NCBI GenBank assembly: GCA_902362865.1
Contig: CABIYE010000015.1
Coordinates: 1-64,000, forward strand
Source of the DNA: Clostridiaceae bacterium
GTDB taxonomy: Bacteria > Bacillota > Clostridia > Lachnospirales > Lachnospiraceae
DNA: 64,000 bases
Reading direction: 5' to 3'
How positions within the stretch are numbered: the first letter of the stretch is position 1; every line of letters begins with the position of its first letter. The notes under the pieces are model-generated. The model was not told the origin of the DNA. It was given only the letters and a program-made list of their open reading frames with translations, and searched no databases. The translations under genes were made by a program, and so were the position numbers. This document shows positions 1-8,929 of this stretch, in pieces.

Positions 1-2
1 TG

Positions 3-197
3 TTTAGAATTATCCTTCTGTCTAATCAAAAAAGAATAAGTCTGCAAGCTGTTTTCTTGCTTACAAACTTATTATACGAGGAGATGAGAAATGTAAATGT
101 GGGAACTATGGTTTTTCTGGGTATTATGCTGATGATCTTTCAGATTCCGACCATTATAGGAGAAAAAGAAGAAGGGACGGATGGGAATGGGAAGTAA
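3..197 (+). CDS. C-terminal end of an unidentified membrane protein (partial)
   Basis: An open frame enters from the left edge and stops with TAA at 195-197. It gives about 64 residues with two hydrophobic stretches and a charged tail rich in Glu, Lys and Gly. No start codon is needed inside the window, because the frame is open from base 3. It overlaps the next gene (ATG at 181) by 17 bases, so the two are probably translationally coupled. I do not recognise the family from this tail. A multi-pass transporter or transferase is likely, but that is only inference from hydrophobicity. Confidence 0.5.
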   Translation, partial: FRIILLSNQKRISLQAVFLLTNLLYEEMRNVNVGTMVFLGIMLMIFQIPTIIGEKEEGTDGNGK

Positions 198-912
198 TAT
201 AGAACTTATGATTTTGGACTGGATACAAAATATACGGACACCGGCAGGTGATGCGGTCATGTGTTTTATTACAAAATTAGGAAATGCAGGAATGATTTGG
301 ATTGTACTGGCAGTGATATTGTTGCTGATTCCAAAAACAAGAAAACCCCGCAAGGGGATACCACTATGGCCATCCGGCCAGGGAAAGAGGAAACCCCGCA
401 AGGGGATACCACTATGGCCATTCGGCCCGGATACAAGGAAAACAGGAATGGTAATGATGGCTGCGCTGTGTATAGAACTTGTAGTGTGTAACGGAATACT
501 GAAAAATCTATTTGCCCGGATACGTCCGTGTGACGTGAACACACAGATACAGTTACTGATCGCAAGACCGGATGATTTTTCTTTCCCGTCAGGACATACG
601 GCGGCTTCTTTTGCAGCGGTGGCAGCGCTTTACTTTTCAGGGGAAAGAAAATTGTGGAAACCGGCATTGATCCTTGCGTGCCTCATTGCATTTTCAAGAC
701 TGTATCTGTACGTCCATTATCCAACCGATATATTAGGAGGCATTTTGGTAGGAATTGCCGCAGGATATGCAATCATTCAGCAATGTTATGTATGGATTGT
801 GATGGCCAGCATTTGCGAAGGATACTTATGGCGTGGGATATTCAGAAAAACTTACCGATATGTCGGCAAGGATGAAGTCAGTTCTTGCGGTAAACGGAGA
901 TTCCTACAGTAA
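181..912 (+). CDS. PAP2-family membrane phosphatase with a damaged C-terminus
   Basis: This is a type 2 phosphatidic acid phosphatase-like membrane protein, which removes phosphate from lipid phosphates such as undecaprenyl pyrophosphate or phosphatidate. The three PAP2 signatures are visible: KNLFARIRP (KX6RP), FPSGH (PSGH) and an SR-X5-H-X3-D block in SRLYLYVHYPTD. Hydrophobic helices flank these motifs. Two features are odd. A 16-residue unit beginning KPRKGIPLWP is repeated in tandem in the loop after the first helix. The last 45 or so residues, after about base 800, are hydrophilic and out of register with the family, because the DNA there belongs in another frame to the next gene. The catalytic motifs are intact, so activity is possible. 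Confidence 0.8.
   Translation: MGMGSNIELMILDWIQNIRTPAGDAVMCFITKLGNAGMIWIVLAVILLLIPKTRKPRKGIPLWPSGQGKRKPRKGIPLWPFGPDTRKTGMVMMAALCIELVVCNGILKNLFARIRPCDVNTQIQLLIARPDDFSFPSGHTAASFAAVAALYFSGERKLWKPALILACLIAFSRLYLYVHYPTDILGGILVGIAAGYAIIQQCYVWIVMASICEGYLWRGIFRKTYRYVGKDEVSSCGKRRFLQ
343..427 (+). repeat. Two tandem copies of a palindromic (REP-like) unit inside the PAP2 gene
   Basis: A 30-base unit is present at 343-372 and again, identically, at 391-420, with a 48-base period. Each unit contains a CCCC-GCAA-GGGG type hairpin and continues into a TGGCC-N4-GGCC dyad (367-380 and 415-426). The period is a multiple of three, so the insertion adds 16 codons per copy and keeps the reading frame. The unit looks like a small mobile palindromic element rather than part of the phosphatase fold. 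Confidence 0.7.
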
Positions 913-1255
913 CAACCGTCATGAAAATAATGGAACCATTATCCGGAACGGGGTGATATACAGGAATAAACAGACAACGGAAGAAACCTGTGTATTAAAC
1001 TGGGACGGGACGATGGATATCTACCAGCCGGGGCATTACTGCCTGCTGCTTGTAGACGGAAGGCAGAAAAGCTCCAGGGGAATGTTCCTTGATGAGATGG
1101 CAAAAGTATTTGAAGATTTGGGTTGTAAGGCGGCTTATAATCTGGACGGCGGCCATTGTTCTTTTATGACGATGAAGGAGCAAGTGGTGAACCACCCTTA
1201 TAAGCCGGAACATGAAGTAGAAGATGGAATTTTTATCACGGAGGGATTGTCATGA
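803..1255 (+). pseudogene. Phosphodiester glycosidase (NAGPA domain) gene, 5'-truncated and internally deleted
   Basis: The frame reads through AVNGDSY, a long middle, LLLVDGR, SRGM and YNLDGGHCSFM, which match the conserved blocks of the NAGPA/DUF2233 phosphodiester glycosidase family. The family normally has a signal anchor and about 300 residues. Here only about 150 remain. The 5' part is missing because the frame is joined directly to the PAP2 gene near base 800. About 20-40 residues also seem missing between the TMDIY and QPGHY segments. A GTG at 833 could serve as a start but has no good ribosome binding site. I read this as a decayed gene left by deletions. Confidence 0.7.
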
Positions 1256-1493
1256 ACAGAGTAAGAGAAATTTTATTGCATATATGCGTCGTATGCAGTC
1301 TGGTATGTGTGACTGCAAAAATTTTGGACTGGTATAATCCGTATATGGACTTCACGGGACATATATGGGGCTCCAGATGGCATTGTATCTGTCTGCGATT
1401 ATTCTTGGGGTTACCAGGAAATATGTATCTCCAAAACAGAGAAAGGTAAGTGGGGGGACTACATATCTAAAGAATCATAGGAAAAGTGAATAG
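1252..1493 (+). pseudogene. Small membrane protein gene with a frameshift
   Basis: The ATG at 1252 overlaps the upstream stop by four bases. The first 39 or so residues contain one transmembrane helix and then the segment NPYMDFTGHIWG. In the original frame the product then becomes Cys- and Trp-rich and ends at 1449. If the frame shifts by one near 1367, it continues as LQMALYLSAIILGVTRKYV, a clear second helix, and ends at 1493. The shifted reading is the more natural protein, so a one-base indel is likely. The original would be a two-helix protein of about 80 residues of unknown function. Confidence 0.55.
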
Positions 1494-1685
1494 GAAAAGA
1501 ACTTCGTATGCCCTACAAATAGAAGTCAAAATACTTATGTTCTGGAGGAAGCGAATAATCTGTTCGGTCAGTATTTGTGTGAAAAACTCGGTATGTGACG
1601 AGAGGGACATTCATAGAGTTTGTATTTTTTGTAAATAATTCGGATAGGAACTCCACACCATGAAAACACTTATCAACATGCTGTC

Positions 1686-2222
1686 CTAAAAAAGATCTTT
1701 CATCATTTGATACTGGCAGGAAGCTAATACTTCCTTTGGCTGCTTGTAATTGCTTTTAATCCAGCGAAAAGTCATTCCGACAAGTCCGCTGACATAGAAA
1801 GCGATTACGGATTCAACGGGACCGGGGAGCAAACTGCCCTTTGAGAGTTTTTCTTCTAATACCAGAGAAATATAGCGGCTGAAAAACTGGTAAAACATTT
1901 CAATTAATTCTTCGTTTATTTCTGTTTCAAAGAGATTGTAAAAAACTTTTTCTTTTTCCTGGCATTTACTCAGCAATACGACAAAAAAATCTTTGGGAGC
2001 ATGTGTTTCCATCAATTCATCTAATTCTTTTGAGATTTTATTCAGGCAATACGAAAGTAATTCGTATTTGTCCTGAAAATGAAGATAAAAAGTACTTCGG
2101 ACAATCATGGATTTCGCGCAGAGCTCATTTACGGTAATTTTAGGGAACGGCTTGCTTTCCAGAAGATCTATTAATGTATTTGCCAGGATTTGTTTGGTTT
2201 CCAGAGGAGAATTTTTGTTCAT
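1686..2222 (-). CDS. TetR/AcrR-family transcriptional regulator
   Basis: The 178-residue product has an N-terminal helix-turn-helix (about residues 10-55; the pattern ITVNELCAKSMIVRSTFYLHF is typical of TetR recognition helices). The C-terminal region is all-helical and resembles the DhaS/TetR_C_33 type. It would bind DNA as a dimer and be released by a ligand that cannot be identified here. It is divergent from the zinc-ribbon/ftsH genes across a 200-base gap, so it may control them or itself. No convincing operator was identified in the gap. It is convergent with the decayed small membrane gene on its other side. Confidence 0.85.
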   Translation of the reverse strand: MNKNSPLETKQILANTLIDLLESKPFPKITVNELCAKSMIVRSTFYLHFQDKYELLSYCLNKISKELDELMETHAPKDFFVVLLSKCQEKEKVFYNLFETEINEELIEMFYQFFSRYISLVLEEKLSKGSLLPGPVESVIAFYVSGLVGMTFRWIKSNYKQPKEVLASCQYQMMKDLF

Positions 2223-2343
2223 GGACAGGTCCCTTTCATTTTAATAAATCTATCATAAAGGATTTTCAGAAAAATCACAATATAAAAGAAGTATAACGAA
2301 AATAGAAAAATTTTATAAAATGAGACACATTTTCAAATATGTT

Positions 2344-2373
2344 TTGTCCGCAGAAAGAAATTCGTATTATACT
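2344..2373 (+). promoter_or_regulatory. Possible promoter of the zinc-ribbon/ftsH operon
   Basis: A TTGTCC-like -35 box and a TATACT -10 box with about an 18-base spacer lie 50-80 bases upstream of the TTG start at 2424. The match is moderate and is based only on sequence. Confidence 0.35.
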
Positions 2374-2423
2374 TTTGATACCAGTTAGAATTCAAGGTTC
2401 ATAACAGAAAGGAGGACATATGG

Positions 2424-2735
2424 TTGGCGGACAGGGTTTTGGAGGAAAGAGAACTGGAAATAGAGCGGCTCACAAAACAGTTAGATTATATGGAACAGGA
2501 ATTATTAGAAAAATATTGTGATGTAGGGAAATTTGTTCTGGAAAAAGTTGAGAGAGAAAACAGAGAAATCGATCAATTGACAGATCAAGTCATCAAAGTA
2601 AAAAAAGAACTGATAAAAGTAAAAGGGGAGATTCGATGCCCGTACTGTTATCAATATAATGAGCCGGAGAGTATTTATTGTAACAGATGTGGAAAAAAAT
2701 TAGAAAAAAAGAAGTTGGAGGAAGAAGATGATTAA
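2424..2735 (+). CDS. Coiled-coil protein with a C-terminal zinc ribbon
   Basis: The 103-residue product is a long charged coiled coil (residues 5-68) followed by a zinc ribbon of the form CPYC-X10-CNRC near residues 72-90. The TTG at 2424 is taken as the start, because AAAGGAGGA lies 8 bases upstream. The ATG at 2420 is in another frame and soon meets a stop. The gene overlaps the ftsH start by eight bases, so the two are probably co-translated. The zinc ribbon suggests a scaffold or adaptor role, possibly for the FtsH protease, but this rests on position alone. Confidence 0.7.
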   Translation: MADRVLEERELEIERLTKQLDYMEQELLEKYCDVGKFVLEKVERENREIDQLTDQVIKVKKELIKVKGEIRCPYCYQYNEPESIYCNRCGKKLEKKKLEEEDD

Positions 2736-4557
2736 GCAGGATAAACCAAATAAGAAACCGCTATATTATTATTATGTTATAGCAATTTTAGTTGTAATGC
2801 TGTTAAATGCATTATTATTTCCATCGATTCTGCAGTCCGGCGTAAAGCAGGTGGGCTACAATACTTTTCTTGAGATGGTGGACGAAGGGATTGTTACGCA
2901 AGTAGAAATGGAAGAGGAAAATAACAGAATCCTTTTTGTAACAGAGGAAGACGGCAGAACCAGGTATTATAAAACCGGTATTTTCCCTGATGAAGGATTG
3001 CGGGAGAGACTGGAAGAAGCAGATGTGGAATTCGGGGCAGATATCCCGACGCAGAATTCACCGCTTCTGTCATTCCTTTTGACATGGATTTTGCCGATGA
3101 TAATTTTCTTTGGCGCAGGTCAGCTACTGTTTCGGATGATGCAAAAGCGAGGCGGTAATATGCCGGGAAATGCAATGAGTTTTGGAAAATCAAATGCGAA
3201 AATTTATGCGGAAACGGAAACAGGGAAGACCTTTGCAGATGTAGCGGGGCAGGATGAAGCCAAGGAAGCGCTGACGGAGATTGTAGATTTCCTGCATAAT
3301 CCGGAGAAATATTCAAAAATCGGAGCAAAACTCCCGAAAGGAGCGCTGCTTGTAGGACCTCCGGGAACTGGAAAAACATTGCTTGCGAAAGCAGTTGCCG
3401 GAGAAGCGCATGTACCATTCTTTTCAATCTCTGGTTCTGATTTTGTGGAAATGTTTGTAGGTATGGGAGCTGCGAAGGTAAGGGACTTATTTAAGCAGGC
3501 AAATGAAAAGGCACCTTGCATTATATTTATTGATGAAATAGATACCATAGGAAAAAAGCGTGATAATGGCGGTATGGGCGGTAATGATGAAAGAGAACAG
3601 ACTTTAAATCAATTGCTGGCAGAGATGGATGGATTTGACGCCAAGAAAGGTGTTGTAATTCTGGGTGCTACAAACCGTCCGGAATCTTTAGATCCGGCGC
3701 TGTTAAGACCGGGGCGTTTTGACAGACGGGTTCCGGTGCAGCTTCCGGATCTTCAGGGGCGCGTTGCGATTTTGAAAGTCCATGCGAAAGATGTCCATCT
3801 TGATTCCGATGTAGATTTTCTGCCAATTGCAAGGGCAACCTCCGGCGCATCCGGCGCAGAACTGGCAAATATGATAAATGAAGCAGCTTTGCGGGCAGTG
3901 CGTATGGGACGGGAAAGAGTAACGCAGGCTGATTTGGAAGAGAGTGTGGAAACTGTAATTGCCGGTTATCAGAGAAAAAATGCGGTTATGTCAGAAAAAG
4001 AGCGAAGAATTGTTTCTTATCATGAGATCGGTCATGCGTTGGTTGCGGCGAAGCAGAGTAATTCAGCGCCGGTTACTAAGATTACGATTGTTCCGAGGAC
4101 GTCAGGAGCGTTGGGATATACCATGCAGGTAGATGAGGGCGAACATTTCCTGATGAGTAAAGAAGAAATTGAGAATAAGATTGCCACGTATACAGGCGGG
4201 CAGGCAGCGGAGCAGTTGATTTTTGGCAGTATAACGACCGGGGCGTCTAATGATATTGAGCAGGCGACCAAGCTGGCAAGGGGTATGGTATCCAGATATG
4301 GTATGAGTGATGATTTTGGCATGGTGGCGTTGGAAACGGTTACAAATCAGTATTTGGGCGGAGACACTTCGCTGGCATGTTCTGAGACGACAGCAGCCAG
4401 AATTGATGAGCAGGTCATGCAGGTGGTAAAAGATGCACGTGCGAAAGCAGACAAGATTCTTAAGGAAAATGAGGAGAAGCTCCATGAACTTGCGGAATAT
4501 CTAATTGAAAAAGAGACGATTACCGGGGAAGAATTCATGGAAATACTGAATCGTTAA
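2728..4557 (+). CDS. ftsH: ATP-dependent zinc metalloprotease FtsH
   Basis: This is a membrane-anchored AAA+ protease for membrane protein quality control. One transmembrane helix lies at about residues 12-32 and a second at about 110-130, with a short outer-face domain between them. The AAA module has Walker A GPPGTGKT (about 210), Walker B IIFIDEID (about 265) and an arginine-finger region ending [10 protein letters not shown]. The M41 peptidase zinc site is HEIGH (about 432-436), with a later Asp ligand in the SNDIEQAT segment. At 609 residues it matches the family. It overlaps the coiled-coil/zinc-ribbon gene upstream and is followed within 20 bases by an M50 protease gene, which gives a small proteolysis operon. 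Confidence 0.95.
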   Translation: MIKQDKPNKKPLYYYYVIAILVVMLLNALLFPSILQSGVKQVGYNTFLEMVDEGIVTQVEMEEENNRILFVTEEDGRTRYYKTGIFPDEGLRERLEEADVEFGADIPTQNSPLLSFLLTWILPMIIFFGAGQLLFRMMQKRGGNMPGNAMSFGKSNAKIYAETETGKTFADVAGQDEAKEALTEIVDFLHNPEKYSKIGAKLPKGALLVGPPGTGKTLLAKAVAGEAHVPFFSISGSDFVEMFVGMGAAKVRDLFKQANEKAPCIIFIDEIDTIGKKRDNGGMGGNDEREQTLNQLLAEMDGFDAKKGVVILGATNRPESLDPALLRPGRFDRRVPVQLPDLQGRVAILKVHAKDVHLDSDVDFLPIARATSGASGAELANMINEAALRAVRMGRERVTQADLEESVETVIAGYQRKNAVMSEKERRIVSYHEIGHALVAAKQSNSAPVTKITIVPRTSGALGYTMQVDEGEHFLMSKEEIENKIATYTGGQAAEQLIFGSITTGASNDIEQATKLARGMVSRYGMSDDFGMVALETVTNQYLGGDTSLACSETTAARIDEQVMQVVKDARAKADKILKENEEKLHELAEYLIEKETITGEEFMEILNR

Positions 4558-4576
4558 GAAAGTAGTGGAGAAAAAG

Positions 4577-5242
4577 ATGTTAAGTTATTTATTTACGCTG
4601 GAATATTTGAAGAGTATAATTTATACGGTTCCGGCAATTTTACTGGCAATTTCGGCACATGAATTTGCACATGGGTATGTATCCTATAAATTAGGGGATC
4701 CTACGCCGAAAATGGACGGAAGGCTGACGCTGAATCCATTTGCACATCTTGATTTATGGGGAACGGTATGCCTGATATTGTTCCGGATGGGATGGGCGAA
4801 ACCTGTCCGGATTAATACTGCGTATTACAAAGATAAAAAGAAGGGAACCATTCTGGTATCACTGGCGGGACCTGCGATGAATTATATCATGGCGTTTGTT
4901 TCTATGTTGATCTATGGATTATTTTATAAAGCAGGAAGCAGTTTCGGAATCTGGTTTTATTATCTGGCGGTTATCAACGTGGGACTTGGAACATTTAATT
5001 TAATTCCCATCCCTCCATTAGATGGTTCCAATGTTTTACAGGAACTGTTTCCGGGAATCGGAGATTTTTATCGCAGGATTAGGCGCTATGCAATGCCGAT
5101 ATTGTTCCTCTGTCTGTTTACAGGAGTTTTAATAATCCCGTTAAATCGGGTTAATTCGGCTGTGATGAATGGTATGTGGGATATTGTAAAGAAGATACTG
5201 AAAATTCAGATTCTCCCACAAGGATCCGGCTCTTATATATAG
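4577..5242 (+). CDS. Site-2 protease family (M50) membrane metalloprotease
   Basis: This is a polytopic intramembrane zinc protease of the YwhC/S2P-like group. It has HEFAH at residues 28-32, NPFAHLD about 30 residues later, and a C-terminal PPLDGS segment that gives the third metal ligand. Five or six hydrophobic helices are seen. The ATG at 4577 has GGAG six bases upstream and is preferred over the GTG at 4565. It lies directly after ftsH, so both proteases may be made together. A dyad overlaps the stop codon. The substrate is unknown. No partner sigma factor or anti-sigma factor is encoded nearby. Confidence 0.88.
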   Translation: MLSYLFTLEYLKSIIYTVPAILLAISAHEFAHGYVSYKLGDPTPKMDGRLTLNPFAHLDLWGTVCLILFRMGWAKPVRINTAYYKDKKKGTILVSLAGPAMNYIMAFVSMLIYGLFYKAGSSFGIWFYYLAVINVGLGTFNLIPIPPLDGSNVLQELFPGIGDFYRRIRRYAMPILFLCLFTGVLIIPLNRVNSAVMNGMWDIVKKILKIQILPQGSGSYI

Positions 5243-5251
5243 GAGCCGGAT
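5224..5251 (+). terminator. Hairpin at the end of the M50 protease gene
   Basis: ATCCGGCTC (5224-5232) pairs perfectly with GAGCCGGAT (5243-5251), and the stop codon lies in the loop. An A-rich stretch rather than a T run follows, so it may be a weak terminator or an RNA stability hairpin. Confidence 0.45.
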
Positions 5252-5283
5252 AACAAAAAGATAAGATTGGGACAGGTGATAAT

Positions 5284-6377
5284 TTGAATTTACTGAAAGA
5301 AAATAAGCATACATGGATTATCTTGATCTATGGGATTTTCTATATTAGTTCTTTTGCGTTTTTGGAACAGAGCAATGTGAAGCCGCATATCATTCATTGT
5401 GCGTTGGACGACTATATTCCGTTTTGTGAATATTTCATTATTCCATATGTGCTATGGTATGTTTTTGTTGCCGTAACCTTATGGTATTTTGCATTCCGGT
5501 GCAGAGAGCGGGGAACCTGTTCGTTCAGGTAGTCAAGCTGTTATACCGGATTGACACGCCGACGAATATTTTCCCAAGTATGCATGTGTTTATTGCGGTT
5601 GCCTGCGGTGGCGCTATTTTGAAAAATGGAAACTGCCGAAAATATAAATCGGTTATGTGGGGAACGGGAACGCTTACGGTGCTGGTTGTGCTTTCTACTG
5701 TGTTTTTAAAACAACACAGCGTAGTGGATGTGGTTTTTTCCATTGTATTATATGGAATATGCTATTATGTGTTTTACAGGGTACTGCCGGGATATAAGGA
5801 GGAGATTACCCGGCTGGCAACCCGGGAGGAACTTCTGACGGTGCCGAATCTGCTTAGCACGTTTCGGCTTGTTCTTGCTGTCCTTTTTTGGGGAATTTAC
5901 CAGAGATACGGAGGAATGGCAGAAAACAGAAAATTGTTGACCGGTATTTTGCTTCTGTCCGGGATTACCGATTTTCTGGATGGAAAAATTGCCAGAAGAT
6001 TCCATATGGTAAGCGAAGTAGGGAAAATATTAGACCCAATCGCTGATAAGGTAACGCAGGGAGTGCTGCTTATTTGTTTCTTCTCTGAATATGAAGTGGC
6101 CAAAGGCGTGTTTTTACTGTTTTTGGTAAAAGAGTGTTATATGAGCGTGATGGGGACAAGAGCTATAAAAAGAGTAAAGAAAAACGAAGGCGCGAAGTGG
6201 TATGGCAAAATTAATACCGCAGTATTTTATGCGGTGATGGCTGTCCTTGTTTTTATCCCGGACATATCGGAAAAGGCGGCTAACTTGTTAATCTTGTGTT
6301 GCGGCGCTTTTATGCTGCTGGCATTTATTATGTATGGAAATTACTATTCTGTCCTGTTAAAAGAAGAGAAAGGATAA
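5284..6377 (+). pseudogene. PAP2 phosphatase-CDP-alcohol phosphatidyltransferase fusion, PAP2 half broken
   Basis: Frame one (5284-5532, TTG start) gives the N-terminal helices of a PAP2-like membrane domain, then runs into a stop. Frame two (open from about 5454 to 6377) resumes with FVQVVKLLYRIDTPTNIFPS, a PSMH motif and a late H-X3-D, which is the second half of the PAP2 domain. It then has a complete CDP-alcohol phosphatidyltransferase module with the DG-X2-AR-X8-G-X3-D-X3-D signature (DGKIARR...GKILDPIAD). The first PAP2 signature (KX6RP) is missing and the frame changes near 5510, so a deletion plus frameshift broke a bifunctional gene. The transferase half could still be made from an internal start such as 5454. 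Such enzymes make phospholipid head groups. Confidence 0.7.
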
Positions 6378-6416
6378 GGATACATTAGGGTAGAGAGTGT
6401 CCAATGCCTGGAAAAG

Positions 6417-6470
6417 CGGCTCGGTGCAAAGATAAGCGTATCAGAGGATTCGCAGCTTTGCGCCGAGCCG
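6417..6470. terminator. Bidirectional hairpin between convergent genes
   Basis: CGGCTCGGTGCAAAG (6417-6431) pairs with CTTTGCGCCGAGCCG (6456-6470) over 15 base pairs with one G-T wobble and a 24-base loop. It lies between the end of the phosphatidyltransferase gene and the end of the ABC permease gene, where a shared terminator is expected. T runs are weak on both sides. Confidence 0.6.
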
Positions 6471-6499
6471 TTCTTCTGGGAATGGAAGCAAATTAATCG

Positions 6500-7885
6500 T
6501 TATTCGCTTCGCAGTGCAACGGCCGCGTCTTTCTTCGCAGCCATACGGGCCGGGATGTAGCCTCCTAATAAGGTTAGTACCGTACTGATTAAAACCAGAA
6601 TAGCAGCGTGTGAAAATTGCAGTTGGGCGACATTTTCTAACTCAGTCTGATTGTATAGAACCTTATTAATCGGGAAGGTACACAACCAGGCAATTACAAC
6701 GCCTAATGTTCCGGAAAACAGCCCCAGGATGCCGGTTTCGGCATTAAATACGCGTGTGATATCTTTTTTTCTTGCACCAAGAGCCTTTAAGATACCGATT
6801 TCTTTTGTACGTTCGATTACAGAAGTGTAAGTAATGATACTGATCATAATCATACTAGTTACCAATGAGATCCCTGCAAATGCAATCAGGACAATGGTGG
6901 TTGCATCCATAATACTGCCGCTCATTTCAGAAATATTGCCGGCGAGATCAGTATATAAAATCTGATCGGCCGTGTCCTTTCCGGTATTGTAATCATCCAA
7001 ATAAGAGAGCAGCGCCTCTTTGTCATTAAAATCAGCGGCATAAAGCATAATCATATAAGGCTTGCTTTCAGCACCGAGACTTGTCAAAAACATAGAGCGG
7101 GTATTCTCATCCATTTCTTCCATCGTGATAACATTTAATTTGCTGTCCGTCTGGGCTTTTACGATCTCGGAATCTTTATTTTCGTTCATAATAAGCTCTG
7201 TTAATGCGTCGCTGTATGCTATGCCGGTTGACAAAATGCCGGTGGTGTTCTGGCGAAGAATGCCGGTGATGGTAAGTGTAATACTTTTATCAGATTCATA
7301 CATGGAAGTATAATCCTGACCGGGTACGAAATTACCGGCTTCGGTCTGTATATAGTAATCATCATTATTGATTAGTTTAAGCTCAGTTCCAACGATATCA
7401 TCGAAAGAAACAGAGTCTTTGTCTTCTACATCAAAACCAAGGTTTGTGAGAATACTGCTGTCTAATTCATTTTCTTCATTTACCACAAGTACTAAGTCGG
7501 TATCCTGTTTGGGATAATTTCCTGCAAGAAGCTCATAATTGGCTTCCAGATAGGAGTCTTTTTCCTTGTCCAGATTTTCCGGGTAAGAGGAAAGTCCGGC
7601 AGAGTTTATATCCATATTGGAAACGGTATCTGCGGACATAGAGTTCATATCTTTTGCAGAAAGTGTAACGGGAATGATTGTGCCGTCTGCATCTCTTAAA
7701 AGGTTCATACCGGTCAGGCGCATGTAACCGATATTGTCACAGATATCCGGATCAATGGAATTGATATATTCCAAATAGTCATCCGTAAGGATGTTAGTGT
7801 GTGTCTTCTGGTTGTCCTCAGCATCATAGAGATAAATCTCCTGTGCGTCGGTGTGTGAGATATCCTCTTTTTGTCTGTCCCGCAC
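6500..7885 (-). CDS. MacB/FtsX-type ABC transporter permease half, cut off from its ATPase by a stop codon
   Basis: The 461-residue frame begins with a large extracytoplasmic domain. It ends with three transmembrane helices of the FtsX type, containing ERTKEIGILKALGARKKDI, the classic FtsX cytoplasmic loop. The first permease helix is not in this frame but at the end of the upstream ATPase frame. The two frames are in the same register, separated only by a TAA codon followed at once by GTG (TAAGTG). Related clostridial proteins are single chains of about 780 residues. The second half is therefore either lost, made by stop-codon readthrough, or made by re-initiation at the GTG. The substrate is probably a peptide, antibiotic or lipid. 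Confidence 0.8.
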   Translation of the reverse strand: MRDRQKEDISHTDAQEIYLYDAEDNQKTHTNILTDDYLEYINSIDPDICDNIGYMRLTGMNLLRDADGTIIPVTLSAKDMNSMSADTVSNMDINSAGLSSYPENLDKEKDSYLEANYELLAGNYPKQDTDLVLVVNEENELDSSILTNLGFDVEDKDSVSFDDIVGTELKLINNDDYYIQTEAGNFVPGQDYTSMYESDKSITLTITGILRQNTTGILSTGIAYSDALTELIMNENKDSEIVKAQTDSKLNVITMEEMDENTRSMFLTSLGAESKPYMIMLYAADFNDKEALLSYLDDYNTGKDTADQILYTDLAGNISEMSGSIMDATTIVLIAFAGISLVTSMIMISIITYTSVIERTKEIGILKALGARKKDITRVFNAETGILGLFSGTLGVVIAWLCTFPINKVLYNQTELENVAQLQFSHAAILVLISTVLTLLGGYIPARMAAKKDAAVALRSE

Positions 7886-8851
7886 TTACTTGCGTATTTC
7901 GGTCATCGTCTCTTCGTCAAGTTCCATGGCCGATTGAGAGATAATAACCGGGAATTGTGACAAGGTACTATTCTGTGTATTGTCAATCTGTTTTTGGAAA
8001 CCGGTGGACAGGCTTAGTATTACTGCAATTCCTATAATGCCAATGCTGGAGGCAAAAGAAGTAAGGAATGTCCTTCCCTTTTTCGTTTTTAGGTTATTGA
8101 AGGAAAGCGAGAGGGCAGTCTTCATGGACATATGTGTTTTCTTTATTTTAAAACTGTCCGGCTTGGGCCGCTCCTGATGAGGGTGGGTATCGGATATCAG
8201 ATGTCCATCCTGAAAACGGATGATACGGTCGGCGTATTGTGTTGCAAGATCAGGGTTATGGGTAACCATGATAACCAGACGGTCTTTGGCTACTTCTTTG
8301 ATTAAATCCATGATCTGTATGCTGGTAGCAGTATCCAAAGCGCCGGTTGGCTCATCGCAGAGCAGGATTTCCGGATCATTAGCCAGTGCTCTGGCGATTG
8401 CAACACGCTGCATCTGTCCTCCGGAAAGCTGGTTCGGTTTTTTGTCCAGATGCTTCTCTAGTCCTACCTGCTTTAAGACTTCCAGGGCGCGTTTGTGTTT
8501 CTCCTGTTTGGAAACGCCGCTCAATGTCATACCCAGTTCAACATTTGCCACAATACTCTGATGCATAATCAGGTTATAACTCTGGAAGATAAAGCCAACG
8601 GAATTGTTTCGATAGGCGTCCCAGTCACTTTCTTTAAAATCTTTGGTATGCTTTCCTTTGATGATTAAATCTCCGCCGTCGTATCGGTCAAGTCCGCCTA
8701 TAATGTTGAGGCAGGTGGTTTTGCCCGAACCGCTGGTTCCTAATATTGCAACGAATTCCTTTTCGCGGAAGGCAACGCTAATATCATCAAGTGCAACGGT
8801 ATCCGTATTGCCTGTGTGATATACTTTTCTTATGTTCTTTAGTTCAAGCAT
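7886..8851 (-). CDS. ABC transporter ATP-binding domain plus first permease helix (ends at a nonsense codon)
   Basis: Residues 1-230 form a MacB/LolD-type ATPase with Walker A GTSGSGKT, signature LSGGQMQRV, Walker B ILLCDEPTGALD and a switch His in MVTHN. After a linker, a transmembrane helix follows (about residues 260-285, in the segment TSFASSIGIIGIAVILSLS), and the frame stops at TAA. The next in-frame codons encode the rest of the permease. The gene lies 78 bases downstream of a TetR gene on the same strand, so the TetR protein probably controls this exporter as well as the divergent operon. Confidence 0.85.
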   Translation of the reverse strand: MLELKNIRKVYHTGNTDTVALDDISVAFREKEFVAILGTSGSGKTTCLNIIGGLDRYDGGDLIIKGKHTKDFKESDWDAYRNNSVGFIFQSYNLIMHQSIVANVELGMTLSGVSKQEKHKRALEVLKQVGLEKHLDKKPNQLSGGQMQRVAIARALANDPEILLCDEPTGALDTATSIQIMDLIKEVAKDRLVIMVTHNPDLATQYADRIIRFQDGHLISDTHPHQERPKPDSFKIKKTHMSMKTALSLSFNNLKTKKGRTFLTSFASSIGIIGIAVILSLSTGFQKQIDNTQNSTLSQFPVIISQSAMELDEETMTEIRK

Positions 8852-8929
8852 AATATCTCTCCTTTACATATGATTCATACATAATAGGATTCGTAAATGA
8901 GAGAATCAAGTGGTTTCATACTTTTTTTA

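Noticed and set aside
343-427. CRISPR-like repeat-spacer-repeat
   Set aside because: There are only two units, the spacer is short and both lie in frame inside a phosphatase gene. No cas genes are present.
1494-1685. Short open stretch reading QNTYVLEEANNLFGQYLCEK and a stop
   Set aside because: It may be a coding remnant but is too short, has no start and matches no family that I know.
2420-2524. ATG at 2420 as the start of the zinc-ribbon gene
   Set aside because: That frame meets a stop after 34 codons and encodes nothing recognisable. TTG 2424 opens the long frame with the Cys-X2-Cys pairs.
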